Below the pieces are notes generated by a model. The model ran no database searches and was not told the DNA's origin. It saw only the letters and a program-made list of their open reading frames with translations. Position numbers and translations under genes: made by a program. 64,000 nt of DNA from Kryptolebias marmoratus (taxonomy: Eukaryota > Chordata > Actinopteri > Cyprinodontiformes > Rivulidae): NCBI RefSeq assembly GCF_001649575.2, contig NC_051442.1:27106519-27170518 (forward strand), read 5' to 3'. Below, in pieces: positions 44,001-54,979 of this stretch (position 1 is its first letter; every line of letters starts with the position of its first letter).

Positions 44001-44642
44001 GGACTCTGGGGGTCTGTCCTGACTGTGTCCCCGGCGACTATAAGGGGTGTTATTGTGATTCTGGAGTTTGCTCTTCCTCATTAGGCCTTTCAAGTGGCTT
44101 GAGGCTGTCCCATAAACAGGTAGAGGCTCTCTGTCTGCTGCTGGAGCCTTGGATGGAGAGGGACACTCACTGGTGGGTTTGTTTGAGTGCTGAGACATTG
44201 CCACACTCTGAAGTCGTGAGCTGAATGACTGAAGCAGAGAAGCCAACAGGGTGCTCTCGCCTGCATGAGGAGATTCCTCTAGAGTTCCATTTTGCAGGCC
44301 TCCCACTTGACCATTTAGTTCCACTGAGGGTGAACTCATCCGCTGGTTCCCTGGATCATTCCAGGCTTCAGAGCGCAGCAAGCGAGCTTTCTTCAGGTGC
44401 TGCGAGGATCCTAGTGTGGGCCCATTGGTTCCAGCCTTAGGTGCTTCTCGGCCATGGTTTGTTAGTGGGAAGGAACTGCCCACTTTGTTGCCCTGCTCAT
44501 GATTGCTGTGGACAGCCTCAGACCTCCCGCCTGCCGTGGCCCCAGGCCCGGCCACCACTGGATGCATCAGTAAACCTTCCAGATAAGTTAAAACAGCTGA
44601 ATCCTTGTGTGTCTCAGGGCCAGGCTCCTCCCCATGAGTCAT
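41043..44642 (-). CDS. nrip1: Nuclear receptor-interacting protein 1 (RIP140)
   Basis: This ligand-dependent co-repressor of nuclear receptors binds receptor AF-2 surfaces through LxxLL boxes and recruits CtBP/HDAC; it is nuclear. The ATG at 44642 (MTHGEE, as in tetrapods) has A at -3; two codons upstream is only TTG. The protein is 1199 residues (human 1158), uninterrupted in one exon, as usual for this gene. Numbering below counts from that upstream TTG (subtract 2). LxxLL boxes: LEGLL (23), LASLL (135), LALLL (267), leucine run (394-400), LMQLL (583), LQLLL (777), LSQLL (889), LKQLL (993). The second-to-third box position has LKGLM (186). CtBP-type PIDLS lies at 459-463; SPLDLC at 668; PLDIT near 606. 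NPILYYMLQKG (1130-1140) is the conserved C-terminal motif. A Ser/Thr-rich stretch at 480-545 looks teleost-specific. Confidence 0.97.
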   Translation of the reverse strand: MTHGEEPGPETHKDSAVLTYLEGLLMHPVVAGPGATAGGRSEAVHSNHEQGNKVGSSFPLTNHGREAPKAGTNGPTLGSSQHLKKARLLRSEAWNDPGNQRMSSPSVELNGQVGGLQNGTLEESPHAGESTLLASLLQSFSSRLQSVAMSQHSNKPTSECPSPSKAPAADREPLPVYGTASSHLKGLMRKSKLQNHNNTPYSRRGHSQDRPPESPRSAHSATPPAASTTAESVSCAERLKAVANMVKIRSSPAPSPKPSVACSQLALLLSSEAHLQQYSREHALKAQLSGRSASERLAAMANQQHGQDKRPPSVGGTPDTLSSLTTQNGMTTTTTVTTTLPRTAVSSPQSPSLLQSHNQSSPPTPPNAPSQPPREKRGFDTRPTRPPQTCSSLLLLLLNNHNNQKQLTKNGHLEDISDLLPQSGSSSVTSDSECSTHERSITKDNSDAESSYSSCSPIDLSMRGRGSVQDTRPKNPPPSTLSSTSTLSSSMTAFSSTPGFSLQATTQSSTTSLSPSSLTVSSASTATFSSSSSSSFSTSSLDKLTQSLLNKWKPEPSRSNVSINKDPEMSPDLKSQPKVTLMQLLLERKNNEMANKSSGKQDLPLDITMATMSRGQQKGLLPWEESRTRSPIERPVGPPQSLYSLSRDPSGALSPYSYPSPHVQSSPLDLCKSKTFPAEKASEPAFSASKLLQNLAQCGTTSSSSPPISSGKGLGQELDANRPLALLERLNAPLPRTTTTPLSDGASGSGTPFSHKEASPPSSQIENLLERRTVLQLLLGTGSAGTSSSRKDRPIGSDRRNTEVAVGCYEKSPSTSVLCDSSNGPLLDVKVKSEILEEVGPSSIKSEDLSSRKKLSVCEKKSQLSDSHQDFKTEPRPAEVVAKYGLLSQLLKQQTATYYTSTAVQAESQFVQVKEEQRDYPSPSPKRRCICPEQTDVLNNVGSPKAVDSGNTNMPASPTVQVELEHQRGLKEDEVPPSETLTRESRGFNVLKQLLLSDNCLKELSQQQRGAPSPTVLQANSKANGNILNQPAHNHNFLHLPNWPPHGSFNSGLPNHLRPLPSHSSGNSPIRTPWIRQPAPWPVAQKREPPTLVKQEPQSPVQWSSQENEGEEEGCESNPDSPRLSRSNPILYYMLQKGSIHLRKEARSQTEGALPLVRVKEEEISDMHGYECSLSSTPQSPQHNDKHSHESQGLSQSSQ

Positions 44643-44682
44643 GTTCAATACTCAGATCCCCTCGTAAAGCTTAGCAATGCTA
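44643..44682 (-). other. nrip1: nrip1 in-exon 5' leader and splice acceptor
   Basis: On the minus strand a pyrimidine-rich TTTTATTTTCCAG precedes 44682. The coding exon would thus begin 40 nt before the ATG, matching the vertebrate gene, whose whole coding sequence is in the last exon. Confidence 0.7.
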
Positions 44683-44854
44683 CTGGAAAATAAAAGTCAA
44701 AGTCATCTAGGTCATCTGGTCTTAGTGGCATATACTTGTTAAATACCAAAAAGAGGGTTTCAGCAGGTGAGTATATTGGAGAGAGGAGGATAAACAACTG
44801 GATTTATTCCTTTTCAGTAGTGGCCACAATCAGCAATTTGGTGAAAAAAATACC

Positions 44855-45093
44855 ATGACTGGAGGCAATGTGGGGCAGGACGGCCTCCAAGGCATTGTTG
44901 TGTGCCTTGAAATGCTGTAGGATCCCAGAAGGCCTCGACTCAGCTTCGTATGAGTAGCAAGTTGGGAGTCAGCAGGATTTCACCACCAGGATGTTGACAC
45001 ATTCTGTGGTTGTGGATATTTGGGGTGTCAGTCCTACGGCTCGGCTGTTGTTCTGTCAGTGGAGCCTTTCTTCTTTGGAGGTGGTGCGGGTAC
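44855..45093 (-). other. Candidate nrip1 5'-UTR exon
   Basis: On the minus strand an acceptor-like TCACTTTCATAG precedes 45093 and a donor-like G/GTATTT lies near 44855. The enclosed 240 nt are less AT-rich than the flanks. Upstream non-coding exons are known for nrip1, but nothing here proves splicing. Confidence 0.25.
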
Positions 45094-45152
45094 CTATGAA
45101 AGTGAGCGAAAGAGAAAAGAAGGAAAGAGATGTTTTTTTTTTTTTTTTTTTT

Positions 45153-45246
45153 NNNNNNNNNNNNNNNNNNNNNNNNNNNNNNNNNNNNNNNNNNNNNNNN
45201 NNNNNNNNNNNNNNNNNNNNNNNNNNNNNNNNNNNNNNNNNNNNNN
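45153..45246. other. Assembly gap (94 N)
   Basis: The gap follows a T-run of about 19; frames that span it are artefacts. Confidence 0.99.
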
Positions 45247-48200
45247 GAGAGAAAAATAAGAAACCATGTGAGAAGCAGGGATTTGCAGAGCACTATATCG
45301 CATTCATTTCCCCACCTTGTCTGCTATCTCTGTTACTTAGCAACATTTCAGATTGACTGCACACAGCTCCTTCGCCTCTCTGCACTCTTCCCTCACAGCC
45401 ACCGAACAGACGACAAATGTAGATTAAGCTTGATTGGATCCAAATTGAAAATTCAAGCTCACTACCTTGAAAGCATTCAGGTCTTGAGCAGTAAGCCTCA
45501 CACAGTTGTGCCTTTCAAAAGTAAAGGGCCTTGTGAGAGCTGTGCATAATTCTTTATGCGGCTTGTCATTTCAATGAATTATCCCTCCTCCACCACCTCC
45601 TACCTCCTTATGCACTTGAGCTGCATCTCACACCATGCAACCCACAGTCTAGATAGAGCTAGAGCCACCCACCCACTCAGGCGCATACACACAAGCATTT
45701 AAGCATTCATGCTCAAATACACAAATGAGCAGAAGTATGGGGACATACAATAACGGTAAGAAGTAAGTACACTCAGTTATAAGATGTACAGATCAAGACA
45801 ATAAAATATCATCTGGTCATCACCATGTCTAAAAGTTTGGTAAAAACAGCCTCAAATAAACAACATGTAATTTAGTACACCACATAATTACTTCTTTTAA
45901 GCCTTATTTAACTGTACTGCTTCCAAAGCAGTTAAAGGAGTAAGTAGAAGCCAGTAGCTAATCAAAAAAAACTTGATAAACTGATCACAAGCAAGTGGTA
46001 CCACATTTTATAAAACCTAATATTTTGATAGTTTACTACTCTGAAGGTGTGTGTTAACACAATGCCAAGGAGGAAAAATATCAGCAGTGACCTTCGAGAA
46101 GCAACTGTTGCTGCCCATCAATCTGAGAAGGGTTAAAGGTCAATTCCAAACAATTTAAAGTCAATCATTCTGTTGAGACAAAGATTATTACCTCAGGAGT
46201 GGACGTCCAGAAAGTGTACCTGTACAGTACTCAGAAAAATTATTTAAAAAATAAAAATAAAAACTATAAATCATGTCAGCAAGACTAATGTGTGCAATGT
46301 AGCATCTGAACAAACCACAAGACCTCTGGAAGAAAGGGTGCTATGTCACTGAACTGTAACTGTTGGAGACAAGTTGGAGACTACAAATTGTGAGAAAATT
46401 ATAAGAAAATAGGCAAATGTTCTGTTGCAGTTTAACTGAATGCTGAGTGTTTGTGACCAAGTGACTAGTGAGCCGTGCTGCCACTAGGCTCCTGAGACAA
46501 GTTGGAGGCGCCCACCACCAAATGGAGAGGGGCTTGAGACACCTGTGATGACTGATTAATTAGAGGGGGAAAAAACTGTCCGAACAAATGTTTTGAACAT
46601 GTTCAAAATTAAAGTAACAACATTGCGTGACTCTGCGACTTACACAAAGCATTTTGAGACATTTTGGAGACTCCCTTTTTGCCAACTAGTTGCCAGCAGT
46701 CGCAGCCAATCGGGGTACCAACTTAAAGGTGGTTCTACAAGTTGGTAAGTAGGTGTTTACCCGCCCCCAAACTGATTTTGCATTTTCACTCAATATTTGA
46801 TAAATGCTAATTTAATGCAACATGTCATTTACTTGAGGCTATATTTATCTAATATTATTATTATTTATTTTACACAAAACTTTAAAATTCAAACCAGGTG
46901 TACTTATTTTAAACAATAAATGCACATAGATCAATGCATATTCAAAATCTTACTACTAGATCATTTTAATCAACACCTTACAACTTGAAGGATTTTGAAT
47001 CAAAACTAATTTTATTCAGAGGACAAAAGCAAAATCTGACTTTATGTGATGGGAGTAATGTTTACAGGTACAATACCCAACAAGTACAGTAACAATCCAA
47101 GGGTATGAGTAACAGACACGCTACATTCAGCTGTACGGTGTTTGTGTTCTTTATTAGTGGCTGAAGGATCAGGTGTGCCTGTCACGGCACACTGTTGTCA
47201 AGAGGGCAGTCAGTGACACTGGGGTGCACATTGTGCCAGTTGCCATGACAGTGTCAGCGACAGCACCCTAACACACCTCTGCTCTGAACCCTGTCAGTCT
47301 GGTTTCCGTGGATACAGGACACCTCCAACAGTCTTGGCCACATCTAACAAAGGTTAATTAATACAGAGTTTCGATCTCAGCTCAGCAGCTGTCCTTGCCC
47401 TTTTCCAATGCCGTCCTCACCTTTTGTGTGCACCGAGCAGACCGACATTGCAGGTCAGTAGACAGGACAGCAGCTCTGTTTATGACGAAAGGCCATGGCA
47501 ATCTACTCAGACACCAGTCTAAACACTTCACAGAGAGCTGAAGCAAGGGCCAGAAACAATCAAGCATTATGCTTCTAATCAGGCTAAAATCCATCTCTGA
47601 GGAGAAGGTTCACAGGCTGTGACAGGATCAGGTCATAACAGTAAGGGCAACTAGGTGACAAATTAATGCCACTATGGAAACAAACTAGAATTAAATACTG
47701 AGTCCAAGATGATTAACTCAGTTTTAAATCTATATATAAAAAAAATGTCAAAAACCAATAGGATGGTCATTTAAACAGCTCCTCACACTAGTGTTTCACA
47801 AGAGATTTGGTGCTGTTTTTTTTAGACTGCATAGGGTTACAAAAAAGTCAATTGAGATTGGCCTGTCAGCATTGATTACAGTTTAGGGCCATCTTTAAAT
47901 TGCTGACCTAAATCTGAGCCTAAATCTGAGAAACAACAAAAGCCAACCTGGTCACACTGGGCCATCTGACGTCTGTTGTCACGCTAATCTTAGATGCAGT
48001 GGATTAGGACTAGTTTACCCCCAGTGAGCTTAATGCAGTATAATGGAATGGCCTGTAATGCCATGTTTGATCAGTGCTGTAAACAAGTAAACAGGTTTGC
48101 TTTGACCATGGCCTGGAAAAATGACTAATATGAGATAGAGGGCCCCAGTCAGTGAGAGGAAAATGGAAATAGGAGGAAAAAGCTGACACAGTTAAAACAT

Positions 48201-49547
48201 AGGGAACTTTGTTAATCTATCTGCTGCTAGCAGTGAACTTTTGTAATTACAGGTGACCTTGTCAATGTTTTTGCCAAAAGACACATCTATGAAGATTATG
48301 TCAGAAAATATTGTGATCTATGTTTATCCCTCATGCTGTACTGCAAGCTTTCTTTGTTAGTTTATCATGATGTTGTTTTATTTTCTGTTATAAAGGGATT
48401 TTTTTTCTACAAAATCAGCAGAAGTATTGTCTCATTCGGCAATATGCTGCACAAATTGTCAGGGGGACAAACCAAGCCTACTCTCCTGCATATCACTCTC
48501 CTGGGGGCTGGGAGGTGCTCTTATCACCTGGGCAACTTGCCTCTTAGTTCCTAGTCACAGACAGATTGTCTTTTCAATGCAAGTTGCAATGCTGACTGAA
48601 TCAGACTCTAGTTTGAGCCCAGTGACCCATCAAACATACCTCTGCAGGTCCCTAAATGCCTCCATCCTGAAGTAGCATTTGACACTTTTGACAACAAGCC
48701 ACAAGTGGAGGTTTGTTGTGAGGTGCAGTGTGCCAGTGACTCACAGTTCGCATTCAAATTTCAAAACCAAATCTCTGTCTTTCCTTGAGAATAATACATA
48801 CACATCCAACTATGTGTGCTAACTCTATGTTAATACACATAGGTGTATTCCATACACTGCAATTTATTACTAGCAGACTGTCATAGACACAATTTGTTTC
48901 CACAATTTGATTACACACAAAAAATGCTAAAGATAACAATCTGACAGTTTTTTTTTTGTTATTTATTTATTTATTTATTTATTTATTTGTATCAACAAGG
49001 TGATTCCCAAAAAGTTTGCATATAATAAATAAAATCAGGGATAATCTCTTAGGTTCTCTATCTTTTCTTTTAAACAAACAAAACTTTTAGGCAATACTTC
49101 CTTTGTCTTTCAGTTGTCATGGGGAATATATGGGTTTATCATAACTGATACTGCATATCGCAGGTTTTTCCTATAATGTGAAGCCCTACCTGTAAAACTG
49201 TTATCTTTAGCACTGTTTTATAGATGAAACAAAAATAAAAAAATAAAAATAAAATCATGTCTTGGTGATAGTTTGTTTGTTCAAAAGTGCCTCAAGACAA
49301 TTTATTTTTATTTTTTTCTGTTATGTTTAGGTACAATAAAGGACTATTCTGACAGTTTGGTGTTGTTTTCTTATGCTTGACTGAATAATAGGTCATGGTT
49401 AAGTGGCTTAACAGACAAAGAATTGCTCCTCTCAAAATTGTCAGCTGAAAGAATTGGATTGAAAATGAGTGAAAATGTAGCCAGTGTTCAAAGAACAACT
49501 AAAAGCCCAAGAAGTATTGCTCAAGATCACTTTCAATGATTGCTAGA
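45247..49547. other. Upstream/intronic region of nrip1
   Basis: No coding region is recognised. A Tc1-like relic lies at 46030-46350 and a (TTTA)n microsatellite at 48957-48988. The remainder shows no repeat unit that I can name and may include nrip1 introns and regulatory sequence. Confidence 0.4.
46030..46350 (+). mobile_element. Fragment of the same Tc1-like family as at 35700-36800
   Basis: Shared phrases: ACACAATGCCAAGGAGGAAA, GCAACTGTTGCTGCCCATCA, CAATCTGAGAAGGGTTAAAG, ACCTCAGGAGTGGACGTCC, and CATCTGAACAAACCACAAGA at the right. Only the 5' half of the transposase region is present, with gaps. Confidence 0.7.
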
Positions 49548-49927
49548 AAACCTGAACCCTTAGACAAAAGCTCAGCATTCCCTTCATGTTACACTTTTAG
49601 ACAAAGATCTTCTTATATTGAGAAATGATGGAGTTGTAGATTTTTGGTGAAACCTTAAAAATCTTGTGATATTGTGAGATGTCATGCACCAACTGTGATA
49701 TGTATGACTCTCAGCTACTACCTCATCAAATTTTTGTGTTTTCTATGGTCAGTTTTAACCAATTTTATGATCCAAAAGGTAATCAATTTTAGATGTGCAC
49801 CCAATTATTATTTTCTAAAGGTTTCATTAAAATCCATCTAGTGGTTCTTGAGAGATTTTGCTAACAGGCTGAGGTGACTCCAAATAGTTAATGGCAAAAT
49901 TTAAAACGGATCTTGAGAACTCAGAAT

Positions 49928-50765
49928 TAGTGCTGGGCGATATAACGATACATATCGTGGGGACGATAGAAAAGTGTCTATTGTGATATATTTTCTTCTA
50001 TCGTCTCTATCGTTTCTGTCATTTCTATCATAATTGTATCAATGATTCATGTAAATATTTCATAACGTAGGCTACGACGAATGTATTAGTGTTGTCACTT
50101 TGAATACATTCAGTTTATATAAGTGATAAATAATAAGAAAAAATAACTATTTTGCGAAGAANNNNNNNNNNNNNNNNNNNNNNNNNNNNNNNNNNNNNNN
50201 NNNNNNNNNNNNNNNNNNNNNNNNNNNNNNNNNNNNNNNNNNNNNNNNNNNNNNNNNNNNNNNNNNNNNNNNNNNNNNNNNNNNNNNNNNNNNNNNNNNN
50301 NNNNNNNNNNNNNNNNNNNNNNNNNNNNNNNNNNNNNNNNNNNNNNNNNNNNNNNNNNNNNNNNNNNNNNNNNNNNNNNNNNNNNNNNNNNNNNNNNNNN
50401 NNNNNNNNNNNNNNNNNNNNNNNNNNNNNNNNNNNNNNNNNNNNNNNNNNNNNNNNNNNNNNNNNNNNNNNNNAACTATAGTCGGCCGAAGATAATAGAG
50501 TCTGTTGTCATTTGATACTGTTACGTCGTAACAGGTACATATATATTACTGCACTAAAATGCAGCAGATCTCATTTGTGAAAGTTCAGTTAAATGTCACT
50601 TCGAAATAAAGCTTGAAAAAGGTAAGAAATTAGATTATTTTTTTATATTTTTCAAAGAATAACTGACAACGTACGTAATTGGGGTATATCGTGATATATA
50701 TCGTTATCGTGATATAAAATTATCCATATCGTGATATAGGATTTTTTCCATATCACCCAGCCCTA
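49928..50765. mobile_element. Non-autonomous hAT-type element (contains N gap)
   Basis: Ends TAGTGCTGGGCGATAT and ATATCACCCAGCCCTA are inverted repeats (14 of 16 match), with a perfect 8-bp duplication CTCAGAAT at 49920-49927 and 50766-50773. An 8-bp duplication and this GCTGGGCGATAT end are typical of hAT elements. Subterminal ATATCGTGATAT-like palindromes are abundant. N occupies 50162-50473, so coding capacity cannot be excluded, but the visible parts have none. Confidence 0.85.
50162..50473. other. Assembly gap (312 N)
   Basis: The gap lies inside the hAT-type element; its true length is unknown. Confidence 0.99.
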
Positions 50766-50784
50766 CTCAGAATATTTGATGAGG

Positions 50785-51621
50785 ATATATTTGATGTCCC
50801 CACCCCTGTGCAAATGTCCCGCGCGGTGTCGCGTCGTGCACCTCTTAGTTTTTGCTACTTGGTGCCCCGTCTTTTTGGAGAGTACTGCACTGACATAAGC
50901 GCCAGGTATAAACGTGCGCTTAGCCCCGCGGAACTCTAATGAGCCCTGAGGCCGAGCCACCTTCAGCTACCGCTGGAGTTAGCGGGTCGTCAGAGCCTCA
51001 GCAATAAACGTCGAACTAGCGAGTTTAACCAAAAATGGTTAGTTGAACTGAAATTCAGCGGGTGGCCTTACAAGACCGAATATGGTAAGAATGTTTTGTG
51101 CTTAGTTAAAATATTATCCTTGTTTACCAGGTAAATTATGCTATTAAATTCAGCATTAGATATGCTCCATTTTGTTGTTACATGTAGTGATCCAACATGC
51201 AGCCTGTGCCACAAAAAGCACAGTAAAGTACAGCATCTCCCTGTTTTTCAGAGTTTTCTGATGTTATTCATTGGCCTTGATTTGAGACGTGTTGGTGCTT
51301 TGTTTGCACTTTTTCATTTATGTTAATTTAATTTATTTATAAATGTGACTGAAATTAGGATTCAAAGTAGGTGCAAACAATTATTTATTATTATTTATTT
51401 ATTTTAATTGTATTTTTGCTTTAAAAAGTATTTCAAAAGTGCCTTTTTGTAAAACTGTAGTTGTGTAAATATTTGGCACTTTCCTGTCAACTTTAATCTT
51501 TTTTTTTTTACTAAATCACGGTTGGCCAGCGGTCGGACAGTGGTCGGCCAGTGGTCGGCCGGCGAATGGCCGGCGAACGGCCACCTACCACCGGGCTTAG
51601 CCTCTTTTCTGGGGGAAACCC
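50785..51621. mobile_element. DNA-element fragment, one hAT-like end
   Basis: The right end, read in reverse, starts CAGGGTTTCCCCCAGAAAAG, a CAGNG-type end common in hAT elements, next to GGTCGGCCA/GGCCGGCGA repeats (51530-51585). The left end does not match it, so the element seems truncated or composite. TGAGG flanks both sides (50780-50784 and 51622-51626). A short exon-like stretch near 51033-51087 (WLVELKFSGWPYKTEYG, then gtaaga) could be a relic of an element-encoded protein. Confidence 0.45.
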
Positions 51622-51870
51622 TGAGGTCAATCTCTGTAAAATCAACAAAGTCATAGCCATTTTTTTAAAAGGTCAATTGATTGGGGTGGACATCTTGAAA
51701 TGGACTGACTCCAAAATTTAATCTGTTAAAGATGTACATCTAAAGATTACTTTCTGCCTTATCTTTTACAATTTGTCCAGTGGTTCACAAAAAAATTTGG
51801 GAACTGAAAGATACACAAACACACACAATCTCACACAGACAAACTCAGCCATTCCAGTTGGCAGTGGGTG

Positions 51871-52606
51871 ATAATAAAAGATATAACAGACAGGTGGCAA
51901 AATTACAAAAAAAAAAAAACTAACTCTAAAGTATTGTGAAAACTTTTGAGAGACATTTAATGACAGAGCTAGTGTCAAAAGTTTTACTATATCAAGGACA
52001 AGAAAAAAAGAAAAAAACTGTTCACCTCAGTGACAAATGTGTGTTAACAAACACCTGACCTTAATATAGGCAGAGGTGTCCTCCACTTCTCCTCGCTGAG
52101 AATGTGGGATGTGTGCATTACTATTACATTATCTCCTCTGGTGTATACATTGAAAACGACCTTACACATCTGTTAACATGTCATTTCATTGGTGGTGGCA
52201 CCTAAAAAGCCTGACCTCCACCCCCTCCCCCACTGCGGGACACCACAGCACCAGAGAGCCGCTCAACAGTTTCTGTGGTGATTATCCATTATCCTTGACA
52301 ATGTCAGCCAATGACAGAGCAGGCACCGTTCTAAAGTGATTTTTACCCCTACAGTCAGCACACACACACACAAGCAAGACAGAAAGTGATGGGTGGGGAG
52401 CGGCTTCATCATCCCCTGGCTGGTTGATTCTTCATTTGTTTGTCTCCATTTCCCTCCTGCTTGAGAGGAATCAGCAACAGGAAAGGTCAGTGCTAAGGAG
52501 CCCCCCGAGGGTCAAAAGTAGAAATAAAATTTGAGGTGTGAGAATCCATTCCCTTCATTTAGGAAACCAAACACATGGATTTGAAATCTGTGCCCTCAGT
52601 TTTAAA
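51871..52606. other. Spacer without a recognised gene
   Basis: No coding region or repeat unit recognised; a short CA run lies near 52360. Confidence 0.35.
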
Positions 52607-53150
52607 CATAACCATGGGCACAGATTTACAATCTGTTTCCTCAGTTAAGTTAACCAGATTCACAATAACACTGGTGTCTCTGTGCGGCAGGAGTCGTTTC
52701 TTTTCGTTTTCAGTATGGATGGGAAAAAATAAAGAAACGCAACAATTTTTTCAGATGGAGGTTTAAGGACATTTACAAATTAAAAATAAATAAATAAAAC
52801 AAACCAAAATTTAAAAAAATGAGTCTAACACTGAGTAACAGCAACAAAACTGTTGGTTTTCACCTAAATCACATCATCATTTCCAACATATGAATCAGAC
52901 ATTTATACCTCCTTTTAATCTTATTACCAGGAAACATGTCAGTTTGTATAATTTATAAAACATCACCCTCATGCCTCATGGAGTTGATGTTTATAGCTTT
53001 ACAGTGTTCTGGTGACTTGTTTACAAGTTAGTGATCCTGAAAATAAGAATTTGTCTAACATTTTAATGAGCTGATGACATTTGTTAGTAATTTTGCGTAC
53101 ACAGATTAACCAGACTGAGGGAACAGATTGCAAATCAGTGCTCATGATTT
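52607..53150. mobile_element. Probable MITE with long imperfect terminal inverted repeats
   Basis: The left arm (about 52612-52668: GGGCACAGATTTACAATCTG, TTTCCTCAGTTAAGTTAACC) is complementary, with mismatches, to the right arm (about 53096-53150: GGTTAA/TTAACCAGACTGAGGG, AACAGATTGCAAATCAGTGC). No coding sequence. A partial extra copy of the arm sequence flanks it on the left (52575-52600). Confidence 0.45.
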
Positions 53151-54979
53151 CATAAACTTAGGAAACAGATTCTTTCAACCTTAAAATTTATTTCTACCAT
53201 GGTCCCCAGGAAGCTCTACACTGCACTCTCAACTACAGTCAAAAATTCATGACAATCTCAGTAGATTGAGAAAAATAAAGCCAATGCTGATAGATTTAAT
53301 TTACAAAAAAGCAAAACAAACAAACAAACAATAAATAAATAAATACATAAATGAAACTACAAATGCTGCTTCTTCTTTCGTCTGCTGGCTTTTAGTGAAA
53401 CCATAGTGGATCATCTGCATCCCTCACTTAACCTGAGTTGTCCCTCTGATATACTAGTTTATAATTCTGTCCATTTTGGTTCCACCACCCAAAAAACAAT
53501 TGTTAAAAAAATGACTTTTTTTTTCAAAGATTTTTCAAAGATACGTTAAAATATAATGGCTGATTTGTTGTTAACCTTAGAGACTATTATTCTTTGTATT
53601 ATAGACATGTTTCAAACTCAGTGTTTGATCTTAATTGGTGTCACAGGTGCCTTCAAGCTTTTCATCAACCTGGTGTGGTTGTGTTCTCACACACAAACAG
53701 CACTCAGCAATTCATCATTATTACTGTTGTTGATCTACTCGCGCAAGCGCAGATAAAAGTTGACTGCAGTCGTCTGCAGTGTGCATGTGCTACTTCACAC
53801 AGATGCTGAGTGTCTCTAAAAACTTCAACTCTAAGACCTGGGTTCAAAAACTTTTAGCTGTTGTCATGTACATTGATGGCTGAATTGCAACAGAATCTTT
53901 CTAGTTTCCCTTAAAAACAGTGTTGTGTAAACAGGCCCTTAGAAAGCTAAAATCTGAGACCACCTCCTCTGTTTAAAATTGGTACAACTTTATTATTTAT
54001 AATATTAATAAAACTATACTATTAATATTATAATTCCTTTTTTCTTTTGTTACTGATGTTGAAAGTGTCAGATAAAGATTGCTATTCTAAACACTTTAGT
54101 GGTTGCTCCTTTATCATGTATAACTATGAGCTCAGTGATTAACAGTGTAAAACTTCCAAAATCTACTTTCCCTGGAACTGTTCTCCAGATTACACCACCT
54201 TCACACTTGCAGGAAACAAGCTCTTCTTTAATCCTCCAAAAAGTGAGTCTCGAAATGACCTTCATCATCAAGAATGGTAATCCATTTAGGCCATTTAAAA
54301 TGTATGAGAGCAAACAAAAGAAGTGAAAGGGGGAAAGAGCCAAAGGAGCGGCAGTTAAAGTCAAGGTCATTTATATCGCCAAAGCTCTTCCACTTGATGC
54401 AACAGCTGGTGTCCATGCAAAGCTCTGGGCGTTAATAAAAAGTGACAATGCTGCCTGAGCAGTGTGTATTACTAATGTCTGACACCAGCCTGGCAGATGC
54501 GTTCTCCCTGCATTTAAGGGGAGTCAAGGTTAAAAGAATTTAAAATGGGAGGCGATGCCTAAACACTATTATATCATGTAATGTGCAGCCTAGCTCTGCT
54601 GCACACACTCAAAGGGGTAGCTCACTTACACATGCAGTGTGACCGCTATTTGTAAATTCAATATGGTCTGACATGATTAAATAAGGCAAAAACATAAGCT
54701 GCCTGACCAAATGCAGTCGCTCCAAGACCTCCACAAGTGAGCGCGTGTGGGAGGAAAAGGTAGAATTAAAAGATCTCATTCAACCTTGAGAAAAAGGTAA
54801 ACAAGAGAGCAGCGACATACCACTGAACAGCACAAGAGCTACAAGTAAATGTTTTTGCAGATAAGTCAAGTGGGACAAAACAACACCTGAAAGGGATACA
54901 CAGAAACATGCATGCCCACACGATGAGAACTAGGGCGCCACAACCCACTTCTTAAGATGAACTGACTAAACAAGAAACT
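53151..54979. other. Spacer without a recognised gene
   Basis: No repeat phrase is recognised at 54060-54600, which could be conserved non-coding sequence near nrip1, but that needs comparison with other fish. A 100-codon minus frame at 54068-54370 is unrecognised. Confidence 0.3.

Larger units (their letters stand above)
49548..51870 (+). repeat. RPT-A copy 7, split by two DNA elements
   Basis: The head region (CTCAGCATTCCCTTCATGTT near 49571) and first monomer run to 49927. A hAT-type element (49928-50765) and then an 837-bp insert (50785-51621) follow. The monomer resumes at 51622 with GAGGTCAATCTCTGTAAAATC and continues to the CACAAACACACACAATC tail near 51830. Confidence 0.75.

Noticed and set aside
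44643..44648. Two extra residues (Met-Asn) before the nrip1 start
   Set aside because: The codon at 44648 is TTG, not ATG. The ATG at 44642 matches the tetrapod start MTHGEE and has A at -3.
41505..44674. Open frames on the plus strand antisense to nrip1
   Set aside because: They are shadows of a long GC-richer coding exon; no domain or conserved feature is seen.
44940..45549. Open frames across the 45153-45246 gap
   Set aside because: They consist of translated N and low-complexity T/A runs.
50152..50481. A frame across the 50162-50473 gap
   Set aside because: Almost wholly N; no information.
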